Assembly: GCA_035629335.1 (NCBI GenBank)
Contig: DASPIB010000001.1
Span: forward strand, 434,001 to 498,000
Reading direction: 5' to 3'
DNA from: Verrucomicrobiia bacterium
GTDB taxonomy: Bacteria > Patescibacteriota > Saccharimonadia > Saccharimonadales > Saccharimonadaceae
DNA: 64,000 bases
In this document: in pieces, positions 52,250 through 61,045 of the stretch
How the letters are laid out: every line of letters starts with the position of its first letter
How positions within the stretch are numbered: position 1 is the stretch's first letter
The notes under the pieces: generated by a model
What the model was told of the DNA's origin: nothing
Seen by the model: only the letters and a program-made list of their open reading frames with translations
The model's database searches: none
Program-made: the position numbers and the translations under genes

Positions 52250-52980
52250 ACGTCGTCAAAAAACTGCGTTTCTTAGTCGTCGGCGGCAGCATGTCGCTAG
52301 CGTTATTCATGCTGGCCGGCGTCATACAAGGGTCAGCACAAGCAGCTCCACAGTACGACTGCAGCCAAAAACAGGCTGTAGTATTATGCGGTTTGGTCGA
52401 ATCAAAGAATGGCCTTGTCCACACACTAAGCGCCATTAAAGCACCAAACTTACCAGAGCCAGCATGGTTTCAACCAGTGCGCCCAGTAACCAGAACAGTA
52501 ACCTATAGTGTTACTTCAAGAGGCGCAGTCACAACTAATATTGAAGAATTTGCCCGCCTAGCACAAGAAACTTACGATCACCCAAATGGCTGGATAAAAC
52601 TCGGAGTGCAGTTTAAACGCGTTGCCAGCGGCGGTGACTTCACTCTTTACCTTGCCTCCGCCGATCAAATGACAACTTTTTCAGCGCTTGGCTGTGACTC
52701 TACTTATAGCTGTCAAGTTGGCCGTGATGTGATCATAAATCAAGATCGTTGGCTGTATGCCACGCCAGCCTGGAATGAAGGCAGGGGAAGTCTTCGTGAT
52801 TACCGGCATATGGTTGTTAACCATGAGACGGGTCATTGGCTTGGTCATGGCCACCAGAACTGCCCAAGCCCCGGGCAGCCCGCCCCAGTGATGCAGCAGC
52901 AGTCGATCAATCTTCAAGGCTGCACGTTTAATCCCTGGCCGCTACAAAGCGAGCTATATTCATCGAAGTTAGGCATATAG
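52246..52980 (+). CDS. secreted metzincin-type zinc metalloprotease
   Basis: This 244-residue protein has a signal peptide (basic start, hydrophobic core about 10-28, probable cleavage after AQA near residue 33). The C-terminal domain contains HETGHWLGHGH (His193, Glu194, His197, His203), an exact HExxHxxGxxH metzincin zinc site, and a methionine in PAPVMQQQS (Met216) fitting the Met turn. Six cysteines in the mature part could form disulfides. The architecture resembles DUF3152-type proteins of Actinobacteria (family recalled, not checked). It should act outside the cell, perhaps on host or own surface proteins. It is coupled to the membrane gene before it and lies one base ahead of the next membrane gene. 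Confidence 0.9.
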   Translation: MNVVKKLRFLVVGGSMSLALFMLAGVIQGSAQAAPQYDCSQKQAVVLCGLVESKNGLVHTLSAIKAPNLPEPAWFQPVRPVTRTVTYSVTSRGAVTTNIEEFARLAQETYDHPNGWIKLGVQFKRVASGGDFTLYLASADQMTTFSALGCDSTYSCQVGRDVIINQDRWLYATPAWNEGRGSLRDYRHMVVNHETGHWLGHGHQNCPSPGQPAPVMQQQSINLQGCTFNPWPLQSELYSSKLGI

Positions 52981-52981
52981 C

Positions 52982-53737
52982 ATGAAGAAAGCGCCATTAT
53001 CACAAAAAATTGCTGCTGTACCAAAGATTTGGTTTATTATCGCCTCTATTCTCCTTTTAGCGATTATATTGCTCATCATGTGGCTTCAGAGTGGCGCTGC
53101 CTACGCCACTAAAACGAACACCGCAATCGATAAGCAAAAGCAGACCCTCTCTGCGCGAATAGCAGAGCAAGCCGCACACCTTAAAAGCGGCGAAAAACAT
53201 AAAAAGATTGATGCGCTCACCGCCATTAAAGCCGTCGCTGCAACCCCAGTTTGTAGTGATCAACCTGCTTGGTGGCAGCGTAGTCCAGCTGCAGCGCAGG
53301 CAATCGAGGCATGTAAAAAACACATAACCAACACGACCGCACTGCAATCAGAAATTAGCTACACCACAGAATTGCTTAATTTTGAGGAAGCGATAACAAA
53401 TGTACTTAAGCAGGCGAGCGCACAAGGCACCAATAAATCGCCGGATGATTACCTTAAGCAGTGGCAAGCGGCGCTGCCAGTATTCGAAAAAATGACGGTA
53501 CCAGAAGCCGCCAAAGCCATGACGAGCAAACTTAAAGAGAACACCCAGCAACTGACCGCGGCTTGGCAAGCACTCATTGAAGCTGATAAAAATCAGAATA
53601 AACAGCGTTACCAAGAAGTGCTAAAGCAACTTCAAGCTCGCTATGCCTCTTTGCAGAAGCTATCAGGCGATAGTAAAACAATGCTCGAAGCAGCTCGCAA
53701 CCGTTTAGTACGTTCCTATGTGTCGCTCGTAAACTAA
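52982..53737 (+). CDS. membrane-anchored coiled-coil protein
   Basis: This 251-residue protein has a short cytoplasmic start, one membrane helix (about 16-36) and an external helical region rich in A, K and Q with coiled-coil periodicity. Two cysteines (near residues 90 and 110), around an AWWQRSP segment, could make a disulfide. No family is recognised. It starts one base after the metzincin stop, so the three genes form one operon. The layout (small membrane protein, secreted protease, anchored coil) suggests a surface machine, but this is inference. Confidence 0.85.
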   Translation: MKKAPLSQKIAAVPKIWFIIASILLLAIILLIMWLQSGAAYATKTNTAIDKQKQTLSARIAEQAAHLKSGEKHKKIDALTAIKAVAATPVCSDQPAWWQRSPAAAQAIEACKKHITNTTALQSEISYTTELLNFEEAITNVLKQASAQGTNKSPDDYLKQWQAALPVFEKMTVPEAAKAMTSKLKENTQQLTAAWQALIEADKNQNKQRYQEVLKQLQARYASLQKLSGDSKTMLEAARNRLVRSYVSLVN

Positions 53738-53794
53738 TACAACCGCTAGATCCCACAAGAAAAAGCGTGATCACATCACGCGGTAACAATATAG

Positions 53795-53824
53795 TTGACA
53801 AACAGCGGTGGTCTCTGTTAAAAT
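53795..53824 (+). promoter_or_regulatory. promoter of the rplC-rplO operon
   Basis: Consensus TTGACA (53795-53800), 18 nt, TAAAAT (53819-53824), with TG-T before the -10. The start near 53831 gives a leader of about 105 nt. Confidence 0.85.
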
Positions 53825-53855
53825 TACGAGGTAACTTTTAACGAAATATTAAAGC

Positions 53856-53909
53856 AATTCTTGGTGAATTGGCAGGTCTGTTATCAGATACCACCAGCCA
53901 CCAAGAATT
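53856..53909 (+). other. structured leader of the ribosomal protein operon
   Basis: AATTCTTGGTG (53856-53866) pairs perfectly over 11 bp with CACCAAGAATT (53899-53909). Inside, GGTCTG (53875-53880), loop TTAT, and CAG-AT-ACC (53885-53892) form a second stem with a 2-nt bulge. The two stacked stems lie between the promoter and rplC, in the place where the S10-leader L4 site lies in E. coli. Confidence 0.7.
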
Positions 53910-53934
53910 TTAAGTGGGAGCGGGGGCTCAAAAA

Positions 53935-54549
53935 ATGAAAGCACTTCTCGGTACCAAAGTTGGTATGACCCAGATCCTTAGCGATGATGGTGTTGCAATT
54001 CCTGTAACGCTCATTCAAGCTGGCCCTTGTACTGTGACTCAGGTAAAAACCGTCGAAAAAGACGGCTATAATGCAGTACAAATTGGGTATGGTGAGGGTA
54101 AGAAACTGAGCAATGCCGTGGCTGGCCATGTGAAAGCCGCAAACGTATCTCCGAAAGTTATTCGTGAGATCCGTGTCGATAATCTGCCTGAAGAGGTAAA
54201 GGTCGGCGATACTATTAACGTAACGAATTTCGCGCTGGGTGAAAATGTCAATGTCACCGGCACGAGCAAGGGTAAGGGTTTCGCTGGTACTGTTAAGCGG
54301 CACAACTTCAATACCAGCAAGAAAACCCACGGTGGTAACGGCAATGTTCGCAAGCCAGGCTCAATCGGTTCAATGTATCCGCAAAAAGTCTTTAAAGGCA
54401 AGCGGATGGCTGGCCGTATGGGTCACGACAAAGTAACAGTTAAGAACTTAACGGTTGCATTTGTTGACGTTGAGCACAACCTTATTGGTCTAAAAGGTGC
54501 CGTACCTGGTCCTCGTCGCGGAATCGTAACAATTGGAGGTAAAGCGTAA
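53935..54549 (+). CDS. rplC: 50S ribosomal protein L3
   Basis: L3 (uL3) helps nucleate 50S assembly near the peptidyl transferase centre. It has 204 residues from the ATG at 53935; a GTG at 53914 in frame lies close behind the leader hairpin and would add seven residues not seen in the family. It has LLGTKVGMTQI at the start, then the GKGFAGTVKRHNF and GSIGSMYPQKVFKGKRMAGRMG blocks. rplD overlaps the stop by one base. Confidence 0.97.
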   Translation: MKALLGTKVGMTQILSDDGVAIPVTLIQAGPCTVTQVKTVEKDGYNAVQIGYGEGKKLSNAVAGHVKAANVSPKVIREIRVDNLPEEVKVGDTINVTNFALGENVNVTGTSKGKGFAGTVKRHNFNTSKKTHGGNGNVRKPGSIGSMYPQKVFKGKRMAGRMGHDKVTVKNLTVAFVDVEHNLIGLKGAVPGPRRGIVTIGGKA

Positions 54550-55148
54550 TGGCTGAAGTTAAAACTACTTTACCAGAAAGCGTGTTTGCCGTTGACGTTC
54601 CGAACCACGAGCTGCTGAAACTGGCGTACGACGCCTACCTAGCAAATGCACGGCTCGCAAGCGCTACCACGAAAACTCGTGGTGAAATAAGTGGCGGTGG
54701 TAAAAAACCCTATCGCCAAAAAGGCACCGGTCGCGCCCGTACTGGTTCGATCCGCAACCCACTATGGCGTGGTGGTGGCACGGTCTTCGGTCCACTTGGT
54801 AACGAAAATTATAAGAAGAAGCTTTCGACAACTGCAAAACGAACAGCAGTTCGTCAAGCTCTGACACTTGCAAAGCAAGCAGACAAGATTGTCATTGCCG
54901 AGATCAGTACTACTGGAAAAACCAAAGAGGTAGCAGCGTTTCTAAAAGACAACAATGCTAATCGTCGTGTGCTTATCGTTGTCGACGAAAAAACTCCAGA
55001 GTTATTGCGAGCAACAGCCAACATTGAAAATGTTGTACTCGTAAGAGCGACCTACCTAACTGTTTTCCACGTACTCAATGCAGATACTATCATCATGAGT
55101 TCAAGCGCGGTGAAGGCTATTGAAGCTTGGCTAGGAGGAAATGCGTAA
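54549..55148 (+). CDS. rplD: 50S ribosomal protein L4
   Basis: L4 (uL4) lines the exit tunnel; in E. coli it also represses its own operon through the leader. The 199-residue protein shows RGEISGGGKKPYRQKGTGRARTG, the conserved loop reaching into the tunnel, followed by the globular domain. The ATG overlaps the rplC stop, and its own TAA overlaps the rplW ATG, so it is translationally coupled on both sides. A leader hairpin lies upstream of the operon and could be its target. Confidence 0.97.
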   Translation: MAEVKTTLPESVFAVDVPNHELLKLAYDAYLANARLASATTKTRGEISGGGKKPYRQKGTGRARTGSIRNPLWRGGGTVFGPLGNENYKKKLSTTAKRTAVRQALTLAKQADKIVIAEISTTGKTKEVAAFLKDNNANRRVLIVVDEKTPELLRATANIENVVLVRATYLTVFHVLNADTIIMSSSAVKAIEAWLGGNA

Positions 55149-55462
55149 TGACTGTTATAAGTCTTATCCCCCGCATGAGCGAGAAGGCATACGGATCTGC
55201 CCAAAATAACACCTATGTATTTAGCGTGCCCGTATCGGCCAACAAGCAGCAAATTGCTCAAGCCGTTGCCGAACAGTACAAGGTTGAAGTGAGTGACGTA
55301 CATACACTTGTGTCAAAAGGCAAGGTAGTCCGTTTTTCACGAGGCACCCGTCGTATGCCTGGCACCGCTCAGCGAAAAGATACTAAAAAGGCCTATGTTA
55401 CTTTGGTCGAAGGTAGCAGCATTAAGATTTTTGACGAAGCCGATACTAAGGAGACCAAGTAA
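55148..55462 (+). CDS. rplW: 50S ribosomal protein L23
   Basis: L23 (uL23) is at the exit tunnel and docks trigger factor and SRP. It has 104 residues from the ATG at 55148, which overlaps the rplD stop; a start at 55127 would lie inside rplD and add seven unrelated residues. It contains LIPRMSEKAY at the start and a basic C-terminal region. Neighbours rplD and rplB fix the identity. Confidence 0.95.
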   Translation: MTVISLIPRMSEKAYGSAQNNTYVFSVPVSANKQQIAQAVAEQYKVEVSDVHTLVSKGKVVRFSRGTRRMPGTAQRKDTKKAYVTLVEGSSIKIFDEADTKETK

Positions 55463-56304
55463 TGGCGATTAAAGCATACAAACCAACCACGCCAGGACGA
55501 CGTGGTATGACAAGCCAGGACTTTTCGGATATTACTACACGTAAACCGTTGAAAAGCCTAGTAGTCATCAAAAAATCGACCGCTGGTCGAAATAACACTG
55601 GTCGAATTACAACTCGTCACCGCGGTGGTGGTGTAAAACGGTTTTACCGCATCTTAAACCATCGGCTTGCACCTGGTACGATTGCCACCGTTGAGCACAT
55701 CGAATACGACCCAAATCGCAGCGCGCGCATTGCTCGTATCAAAGATCAACACGGTTTGTACCACTACATCATTGCTGACACTAATATGCAGATCGGCACA
55801 AAGGTCACCAGTGGTGAAGGTGCAGCCGTCGAAGCAAGTAACCGTTTATCGCTTAGCGCAATTCCAACCGGTACTCAGATTTACAACATCGAGCTACAGC
55901 CCGGTAAGGGTGGTCAAGCCGTTCGCGCAGCTGGCGCAAAAGCCCAACTTATGGCAAAAGAAGGTGACTATGCACTGGTACGCATGCCAAGCGGTGAAGT
56001 TCGCCGCTTCCGCGTAGAATGTATGGCAACCATCGGTGTCGTGGGCAACATTCAACATCAGAACGTTAAAATCGGTTCTGCTGGTCGCAAACGCCGTATG
56101 GGTATCCGCCCAACTGTCCGTGGTGTCGTCATGAATGCCGTCGATCACCCGCATGGTGGTGGTGATGGTGGTCGCCATGGTTCTGGTAAACCGCCACGAA
56201 CACCATGGGGTCAATTGACTCTCGGTTTCCGCACCCGACGCCGTAAATATAGTAATAACATGATCGCAAGAAGCCGCCATGAAGCAAAGAGGAGGAAGAA
56301 GTAA
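55462..56304 (+). CDS. rplB: 50S ribosomal protein L2
   Basis: L2 (uL2) is needed for subunit association and peptidyl transfer. The 280-residue protein has RNNTGRITTRHRGGGVKRFYR, the ALVRMPSGEVRRF block and the C-terminal AVDHPHGGGDGGRHGSGKPP with the conserved histidine. The sequence is of standard length. The ATG overlaps the L23 stop, and rpsS begins 3 nt after its stop. Confidence 0.98.
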   Translation: MAIKAYKPTTPGRRGMTSQDFSDITTRKPLKSLVVIKKSTAGRNNTGRITTRHRGGGVKRFYRILNHRLAPGTIATVEHIEYDPNRSARIARIKDQHGLYHYIIADTNMQIGTKVTSGEGAAVEASNRLSLSAIPTGTQIYNIELQPGKGGQAVRAAGAKAQLMAKEGDYALVRMPSGEVRRFRVECMATIGVVGNIQHQNVKIGSAGRKRRMGIRPTVRGVVMNAVDHPHGGGDGGRHGSGKPPRTPWGQLTLGFRTRRRKYSNNMIARSRHEAKRRKK

Positions 56305-56307
56305 ACT

Positions 56308-56574
56308 ATGAGCCGTTCTCTTAAAAAAGGCCCATACATTGATTTCAAGCTCGCGAAAAAAGTTGCGGCGCTTGGAAACGACGATCGAACCTTGATTAAA
56401 ACCTGGGCTCGAGCAAGCACGATCACCCCAGAAATGGTGAACCGAACCATTGCCGTACATAATGGCCGTTTACATGTCCCTGTGTACGTCACCGAAATGA
56501 TGGTTGGTCATAAGCTTGGTGAATTTGCTCCTACCCGTAAGTTCCGTAAGCACGGCGGTAAGGAGAAGAGATAA
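56308..56574 (+). CDS. rpsS: 30S ribosomal protein S19
   Basis: S19 (uS19), 88 residues, is in the 30S head and contacts S13. It has [12 protein letters not shown] at the start, then [22 protein letters not shown] and the [15 protein letters not shown] end. Standard length. The stop overlaps the rplV ATG. Confidence 0.98.
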   Translation: MSRSLKKGPYIDFKLAKKVAALGNDDRTLIKTWARASTITPEMVNRTIAVHNGRLHVPVYVTEMMVGHKLGEFAPTRKFRKHGGKEKR

Positions 56575-56975
56575 TGACCGAAGTGAAAGATGTTCGCGCA
56601 ATTGCTAAAGGGGTAACATTGGCGCCTCGCAAGGTGTCGTTGGTTGCCAGCCTGGTGCGTGGTCGCAGTGTGGCTGACGCACTTGTCATCCTACAGCATA
56701 CTCCAAAGCGAGCTGCGCTTCCATTAGCAAAAGCTATCGCTAGTGCTAAAGCTAATGCCGTCACCACCCATGGTTTGAGCGAAAAAACACTGATAATTAA
56801 AGCTTTGCAAGTGACAGCTGGACCTCGCCTTAAGCGCTTCCGCCCAGCTGCTCGTGGCCAAGCTTTGCCGTATCAAAAACGAACCAGCCACATTCATGTA
56901 GTAGTGACCGGTGATGTGAAACCTAAGAAAGCTGTAGCCAAAGCTGAAAAAGCTACAAGCAAGGAGAGCAAGTAA
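56574..56975 (+). CDS. rplV: 50S ribosomal protein L22
   Basis: L22 (uL22) has a beta hairpin in the exit tunnel. The 133-residue protein has VRAIAKGVTLAPRKVSLVASLVRG at the start and the hairpin region with RPAARGQALPYQKRTSHI, then a K/A-rich tail of about 15 residues beyond the usual end. It is coupled to rpsS and rpsC by one-base overlaps. Confidence 0.97.
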   Translation: MTEVKDVRAIAKGVTLAPRKVSLVASLVRGRSVADALVILQHTPKRAALPLAKAIASAKANAVTTHGLSEKTLIIKALQVTAGPRLKRFRPAARGQALPYQKRTSHIHVVVTGDVKPKKAVAKAEKATSKESK

Positions 56976-57604
56976 TGGGACAAAAAGTCAACCCCATCAA
57001 CATGCGCCTGCAAGTAAATAAAGACTGGCGATCACGCTGGTTTGCTAACAAGCGCGAATTCGCTATCTGGTTAGCGCAGGACGCCGCGGTACGCGCGCTG
57101 ATCGAAAAGAAATTTGCTTCACGGCCTACCATTAACAAGATCGAGATCGAGCGATCGGCTAACCTGGCAACTATTACGATCCACACGGCAAAAGCCGGTG
57201 TCGTCATTGGCCGCGGTGGTGCAGGTGTCCAAGACCTAAAAGCCCAGATCGAAAAAATTGTTGATATGCAGGTTCGCGTTAACATCGAAGAGGTGAAACG
57301 GCCAGAATTAGCCGCTAAATTAGTAGCTGAGAACATCGCTCACCAACTCGAACGACGCATTAACTTCCGACGTGCTGTTAAGATGACCGCTCAGAACACC
57401 ATGACCGCCGGCGCCAAAGGCGTGCGAATCGAGGTCGCCGGTCGTTTGAACGGCGCTGAAATGAGCCGTCGCGAAAAAGAAATCCGCGGTAGTGTCCCAC
57501 TACACACACTCCGCGCTGACATAGATTACCATTTAGCAACAGCCCGAACTCCTACCGGCATCATTGGTGTCAAGGTATGGATTTATAAGGGCGAGCGCGC
57601 CTAA
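56975..57604 (+). CDS. rpsC: 30S ribosomal protein S3
   Basis: S3 (uS3) sits at the mRNA entry channel and has helicase-like roles. The 209-residue protein has [12 protein letters not shown], the KH domain with [17 protein letters not shown], and the C-terminal [17 protein letters not shown] and [11 protein letters not shown]. Standard length. rplP follows after 20 nt. Confidence 0.98.
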   Translation: MGQKVNPINMRLQVNKDWRSRWFANKREFAIWLAQDAAVRALIEKKFASRPTINKIEIERSANLATITIHTAKAGVVIGRGGAGVQDLKAQIEKIVDMQVRVNIEEVKRPELAAKLVAENIAHQLERRINFRRAVKMTAQNTMTAGAKGVRIEVAGRLNGAEMSRREKEIRGSVPLHTLRADIDYHLATARTPTGIIGVKVWIYKGERA

Positions 57605-57624
57605 GGTCGAAGGAGACGCTAGAT

Positions 57625-58038
57625 ATGTTATTACCAAAGAAAACCAAATTCCGCAAAGTACGAAAAGGCAAGAATGATGGCATCGCTACCGCCGGCAATT
57701 ACATTGCTTTTGGTGATTTTGCCATTCAAAGCCTCAGCAACGAGCGCATTACAAGTCGACAAATCGAATCAGCTCGTCAAGCGATGACTCGCTACATCAA
57801 GCGCGGTGGTAAAATCTGGATCCGAATTTTTCCGCACACTCCAGTCACCCGTAAACCCCAGGACGTTAAGATGGGCAGCGGTAAAGGTAACCCTGAGTTC
57901 TTTGTCGCAAAAGTAAAAGCCGGAACTGTCATGTTTGAAATGAAAGGCGTCAGCGAAGAAATTGCTCGTGAAGCAATGCGCCTTGCAAGCCACAAGTTGC
58001 CAGTTCGAACGCGATTCATCAAACGGGAGGAAGCCTAA
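57625..58038 (+). CDS. rplP: 50S ribosomal protein L16
   Basis: L16 (uL16), 137 residues, contacts the A-site tRNA. It has [16 protein letters not shown] at the start, then [20 protein letters not shown], and the [16 protein letters not shown] block near the end. AGGAG lies 9 nt before the ATG. rpmC begins right at its stop. Confidence 0.98.
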   Translation: MLLPKKTKFRKVRKGKNDGIATAGNYIAFGDFAIQSLSNERITSRQIESARQAMTRYIKRGGKIWIRIFPHTPVTRKPQDVKMGSGKGNPEFFVAKVKAGTVMFEMKGVSEEIAREAMRLASHKLPVRTRFIKREEA

Positions 58039-58248
58039 ATGGCCTCAATTAAAGAACTAAGAGATAAAACAGTCGAAGAACTGCGGGCTGAACTTCGCGC
58101 AAAACAACTCGAGCAGGTTGAATTGAAGCGTTCGCACGCCGCGGGTGAAGTAGCAAATCCTCGACAGCTGACCAAAATTCGTCGAGAAATCGCTCAACTT
58201 GCGACCCTCATTAACGAAGCAGCGCAATCGACAGAGGAGAATGCATAA
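58039..58248 (+). CDS. rpmC: 50S ribosomal protein L29
   Basis: L29 (uL29), 69 residues, is a two-helix protein near the exit tunnel. It has MASIKELRDKTVEELRAELR and NPRQLTKIRREIAQLATLI. It starts directly after rplP and overlaps rpsQ by one base. Confidence 0.96.
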   Translation: MASIKELRDKTVEELRAELRAKQLEQVELKRSHAAGEVANPRQLTKIRREIAQLATLINEAAQSTEENA

Positions 58249-58520
58249 TGGCAAAGAAAGTTATCGGAACTGTCACTTCTGACGTGCAAGATAAAACCAT
58301 TGTAGTCACTGCAACGCGCCGTGTCACACATCCAGTGTACGGCAAGCAAAGCACCAAGACCCAGAAGTATGCAGCCGACGATCCTAAAAATGAAGCTCAC
58401 GTTGGTGACTTGGTTGAAATCAGCGAAATCCCACCAAAGAGCAAGAATAAGACCTGGAAACTTGACCGGATTATTGAAACTGGTCACGGTTCAATTGAAC
58501 TTGTCGAGGAGACTGCGTAA
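58248..58520 (+). CDS. rpsQ: 30S ribosomal protein S17
   Basis: S17 (uS17), 90 residues, is an OB-fold protein binding 16S rRNA early. It has [20 protein letters not shown] and the [19 protein letters not shown] block. It is coupled by TAATG overlaps to rpmC and rplN. Standard length. Confidence 0.97.
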   Translation: MAKKVIGTVTSDVQDKTIVVTATRRVTHPVYGKQSTKTQKYAADDPKNEAHVGDLVEISEIPPKSKNKTWKLDRIIETGHGSIELVEETA

Positions 58521-58888
58521 TGATACAGCAAGAATCACGCCTCAAAGTCGCTGATAACAGTGGCGCAAAGGAAATCTTATGCATTCGTGTATTAGGTGGT
58601 ACAGGACGTCGTTACGCAGGCGTTGGTGACATTATCGTTGCCTCAGTAAAGCAAGCTAGTCCAACCGGTACAGTGAAGAAAAAGTCTGTTGTTAAAGCAG
58701 TTATAGTGCGCACCAGCGACACGATCCAGCGCAAAGATGGCAGTACTATCAAATTCGACGAGAATGCCGCGGTTATCATCAATGATGACAAGCAGCCTCG
58801 CGCAACCCGCGTTTTCGGCCCGATCCCGCGCGAGCTCCGCGATCTTGGCTACAGCAAGATAATCAGCCTAGCACCGGAGGTACTTTAA
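58520..58888 (+). CDS. rplN: 50S ribosomal protein L14
   Basis: L14 (uL14), 122 residues, is at the subunit interface. It has [32 protein letters not shown], and the closing [24 protein letters not shown] type sequence. Canonical length and position. rplX starts after one base. Confidence 0.98.
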   Translation: MIQQESRLKVADNSGAKEILCIRVLGGTGRRYAGVGDIIVASVKQASPTGTVKKKSVVKAVIVRTSDTIQRKDGSTIKFDENAAVIINDDKQPRATRVFGPIPRELRDLGYSKIISLAPEVL

Positions 58889-58889
58889 T

Positions 58890-59225
58890 ATGGCAGCAAA
58901 CCAATCGATTAAAAAGATCAAAAAAGACGATATCGTCAAAATCATGGCAGGTGCCCACAAGGGCAAAACCGGTAAGGTGCTCGCCGTAGTGACCAAAGAA
59001 CAAGGTGTCTTGATTGAAGGCATTGGTAAAATGAAACGCAACATTAAGCCAAACCAGCTCAATCCGCGAGGGGGCACGAAAGAAATTCACGTGCCGATTC
59101 CAGTGAGCAAGGTCGCTTTGGTTGTTGACGAAAAAAGCGCCGCTACCAGCCGCATCGGTTTTGTTATGAAGGACGGCAAGAAAATCCGCGTCGCGCGTCA
59201 AGCTAAGAATAAGGAGATTAAGTAA
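58890..59225 (+). CDS. rplX: 50S ribosomal protein L24
   Basis: L24 (uL24), 111 residues, initiates 50S assembly. The KOW motif IKKDDIVKIMAGAHKGKTGK is at residues about 10-29, followed by MKRNIKPNQLNPRGG. Standard length. The TAATG overlap couples it to rplE. Confidence 0.97.
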   Translation: MAANQSIKKIKKDDIVKIMAGAHKGKTGKVLAVVTKEQGVLIEGIGKMKRNIKPNQLNPRGGTKEIHVPIPVSKVALVVDEKSAATSRIGFVMKDGKKIRVARQAKNKEIK

Positions 59226-59806
59226 TGGCTACCAAGAGTATCAGCCCCGCCGCTCCGCGACTGAAACAGCTCTACAATGAGCGTTTGGTAGCTGAGCTTA
59301 AGAAAGAACTAGAACTCGATAATGTACATCAGGTGCCACGCCTTGAGAAGATTGTTATCAGTTCGGGCATCGGAAAGCATAAAGACGACAAGCGATACTA
59401 TGAAGTTGTCACGAATACACTCACCAAAATTACAGGTCAAAAACCTGTTGACCGCATGGCACGAAAGAGCATTGCGAGCTTCAAGATTCGAGCAGGCATG
59501 AACCGGATTGGCGTCAGCGTCACGCTTCGCGGCGCACGTATGTACGAATTTCTTGATCGCCTAGTGAATGTTGGACTGCCGCGCGTTCGTGACTTCCATG
59601 GTGTGGGCGCTAAAGGATTTGACCGCAGCGGTAATTATAGCCTCGGTATTGTTGAACAATCTATCTTTCCCGAGCTCAACTTCGAGGACACCCAGGTGCT
59701 CCATGGCCTTCAGGTGACGTTTGTCTTCCGCAGCCAGAAGCCAAAACATACCCGTCTGCTATTAGAAAAATTTGGCGTACCATTTGAAAAAGGAGGTAAG
59801 CGCTAA
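59225..59806 (+). CDS. rplE: 50S ribosomal protein L5
   Basis: L5 (uL5), 193 residues, binds 5S rRNA and contacts the P-site tRNA. It has [40 protein letters not shown] and [20 protein letters not shown]. An extra N-terminal stretch of about 10 residues ([11 protein letters not shown]) precedes the family core. Position between rplX and rpsN is standard. Confidence 0.97.
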   Translation: MATKSISPAAPRLKQLYNERLVAELKKELELDNVHQVPRLEKIVISSGIGKHKDDKRYYEVVTNTLTKITGQKPVDRMARKSIASFKIRAGMNRIGVSVTLRGARMYEFLDRLVNVGLPRVRDFHGVGAKGFDRSGNYSLGIVEQSIFPELNFEDTQVLHGLQVTFVFRSQKPKHTRLLLEKFGVPFEKGGKR

Positions 59807-60075
59807 TGGCTAAAAAATCCATGATTGCCCGTGACCTTAAACGGCAAAAATTAATTAAAAAATACGCACAAAAACGCGCTGAGCTCAAAGCAGCTGGCGA
59901 TCAAGAAGGCTTAGCTAAGCTACCACTTAACTCAAGTCCTACTCGCTGGAAAAACCGCGACGCTCTTACGGGTCGTCCTCGTGGTTACTTCCGCCGATTT
60001 GGTCTGAGCCGCATTAGCTTCCGTGAACTTGCCAGTCGAGGCGAGGTACCTGGTGTCACAAAGAGTAGTTGGTAA
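59806..60075 (+). CDS. rpsN: 30S ribosomal protein S14, zinc-free long form
   Basis: S14 (uS14), 89 residues. It is the longer, zinc-independent form: the CxxC pairs of the short zinc form are absent, and the linker with [34 protein letters not shown] is present. It ends GVTKSSW as usual. A single long form makes this part of the ribosome independent of zinc supply. Confidence 0.97.
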   Translation: MAKKSMIARDLKRQKLIKKYAQKRAELKAAGDQEGLAKLPLNSSPTRWKNRDALTGRPRGYFRRFGLSRISFRELASRGEVPGVTKSSW

Positions 60076-60092
60076 GAGAGGAACAGAGTATT

Positions 60093-60494
60093 ATGTCATT
60101 ACAATCATCTGACCCAATCGCCGACTTGTTGACACGTATCCGCAATGCGTCGCTTGTTGGCAAAACAGAAGTTCGCGTTCCAAGTAGCAAAATTAAAGAA
60201 ACTATCGCTCGCGAGCTAAAAAAAGCGGGCTACATTACAGATGTAGCGCTAGAAAAAGCTACCCCGCAGAGCACACTCGTTCTAAGCCTGAGCGACTCCG
60301 GCAAGCGGTCGGTTATCACCGAAATTGTCCGTGTCAGTAAGCCTGGTCGTCGTGTCTATGTGGGCGCCGACGATATTCCACGCGTTAAAAACGGCCGCGG
60401 TATCGTGCTCATTAGTACAAGCAAGGGCGTCATGACTGGCCAGCAAGCTCGTAAAGAACGAGTTGGCGGCGAAGTTTTGTGTAAAATATACTAA
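60093..60494 (+). CDS. rpsH: 30S ribosomal protein S8
   Basis: S8 (uS8), 133 residues from the ATG at 60093. The open frame extends to 60069, overlapping rpsN, but the family begins MSLQSSDPIADLLTRIRNA, and GAGAGG lies before this ATG. It ends with ISTSKGVMTGQQARKERVGGEVLCKIY-type sequence, typical of S8. In E. coli S8 represses the spc operon at the L5 site. Confidence 0.97.
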   Translation: MSLQSSDPIADLLTRIRNASLVGKTEVRVPSSKIKETIARELKKAGYITDVALEKATPQSTLVLSLSDSGKRSVITEIVRVSKPGRRVYVGADDIPRVKNGRGIVLISTSKGVMTGQQARKERVGGEVLCKIY

Positions 60495-60508
60495 CAAGAG
60501 GAGAATAT

Positions 60509-61042
60509 ATGAGTCGAATCGGAAAACTACCAATTTCGATCCCCACAGGTGTGACAATCACGGTCGACCAAGACGTCGTGACGGTCCAGGGACCAAAGGG
60601 TACACTGTCGCAAGCAGTGCTCCCGCATGTCACGGTCAACATCGATGACACTACGCTTAGCGTGAAGCGCAAGAGTGATGAAAAGATCGCACGCGCACAG
60701 CATGGCCTGATGCGCGCCCTGATCAATAACATGGTGAATGGTGTTACAAAAGGCTTTGAAAAGAAGCTGGAAGTTAACGGCGTCGGTTTTCGCGTTGCTG
60801 GCGGCGGGCAACAAATTGAAATGCAGTTAGGCTTTTCGCACCCGGTTACCTATAAGGCCGGTGAAGGAATAAGCCTTACGGTCGAGAAGAATCTCATTAC
60901 AGTGAGTGGCATCAATAAGCAGCAAGTTGGACAAACTGCAGCCGAAATTCGCAGCTTAAAGAAGCCTGAGCCATATAAGGGCAAGGGGATTAAATACCTC
61001 GATGAGCAAATCATCCGAAAAGCCGGAAAGACAGGTAAATAA
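60509..61042 (+). CDS. rplF: 50S ribosomal protein L6
   Basis: L6 (uL6), 177 residues, is near the sarcin-ricin loop. It has MSRIGKLPISIPTGVTI, two repeated domains, GFSHPVTYKAGEGI, and the closing KPEPYKGKGIKYLDE motif. AGAGGAG lies before the ATG. Standard length; rplR follows after 3 nt. Confidence 0.98.
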   Translation: MSRIGKLPISIPTGVTITVDQDVVTVQGPKGTLSQAVLPHVTVNIDDTTLSVKRKSDEKIARAQHGLMRALINNMVNGVTKGFEKKLEVNGVGFRVAGGGQQIEMQLGFSHPVTYKAGEGISLTVEKNLITVSGINKQQVGQTAAEIRSLKKPEPYKGKGIKYLDEQIIRKAGKTGK

Positions 61043-61045
61043 ACT

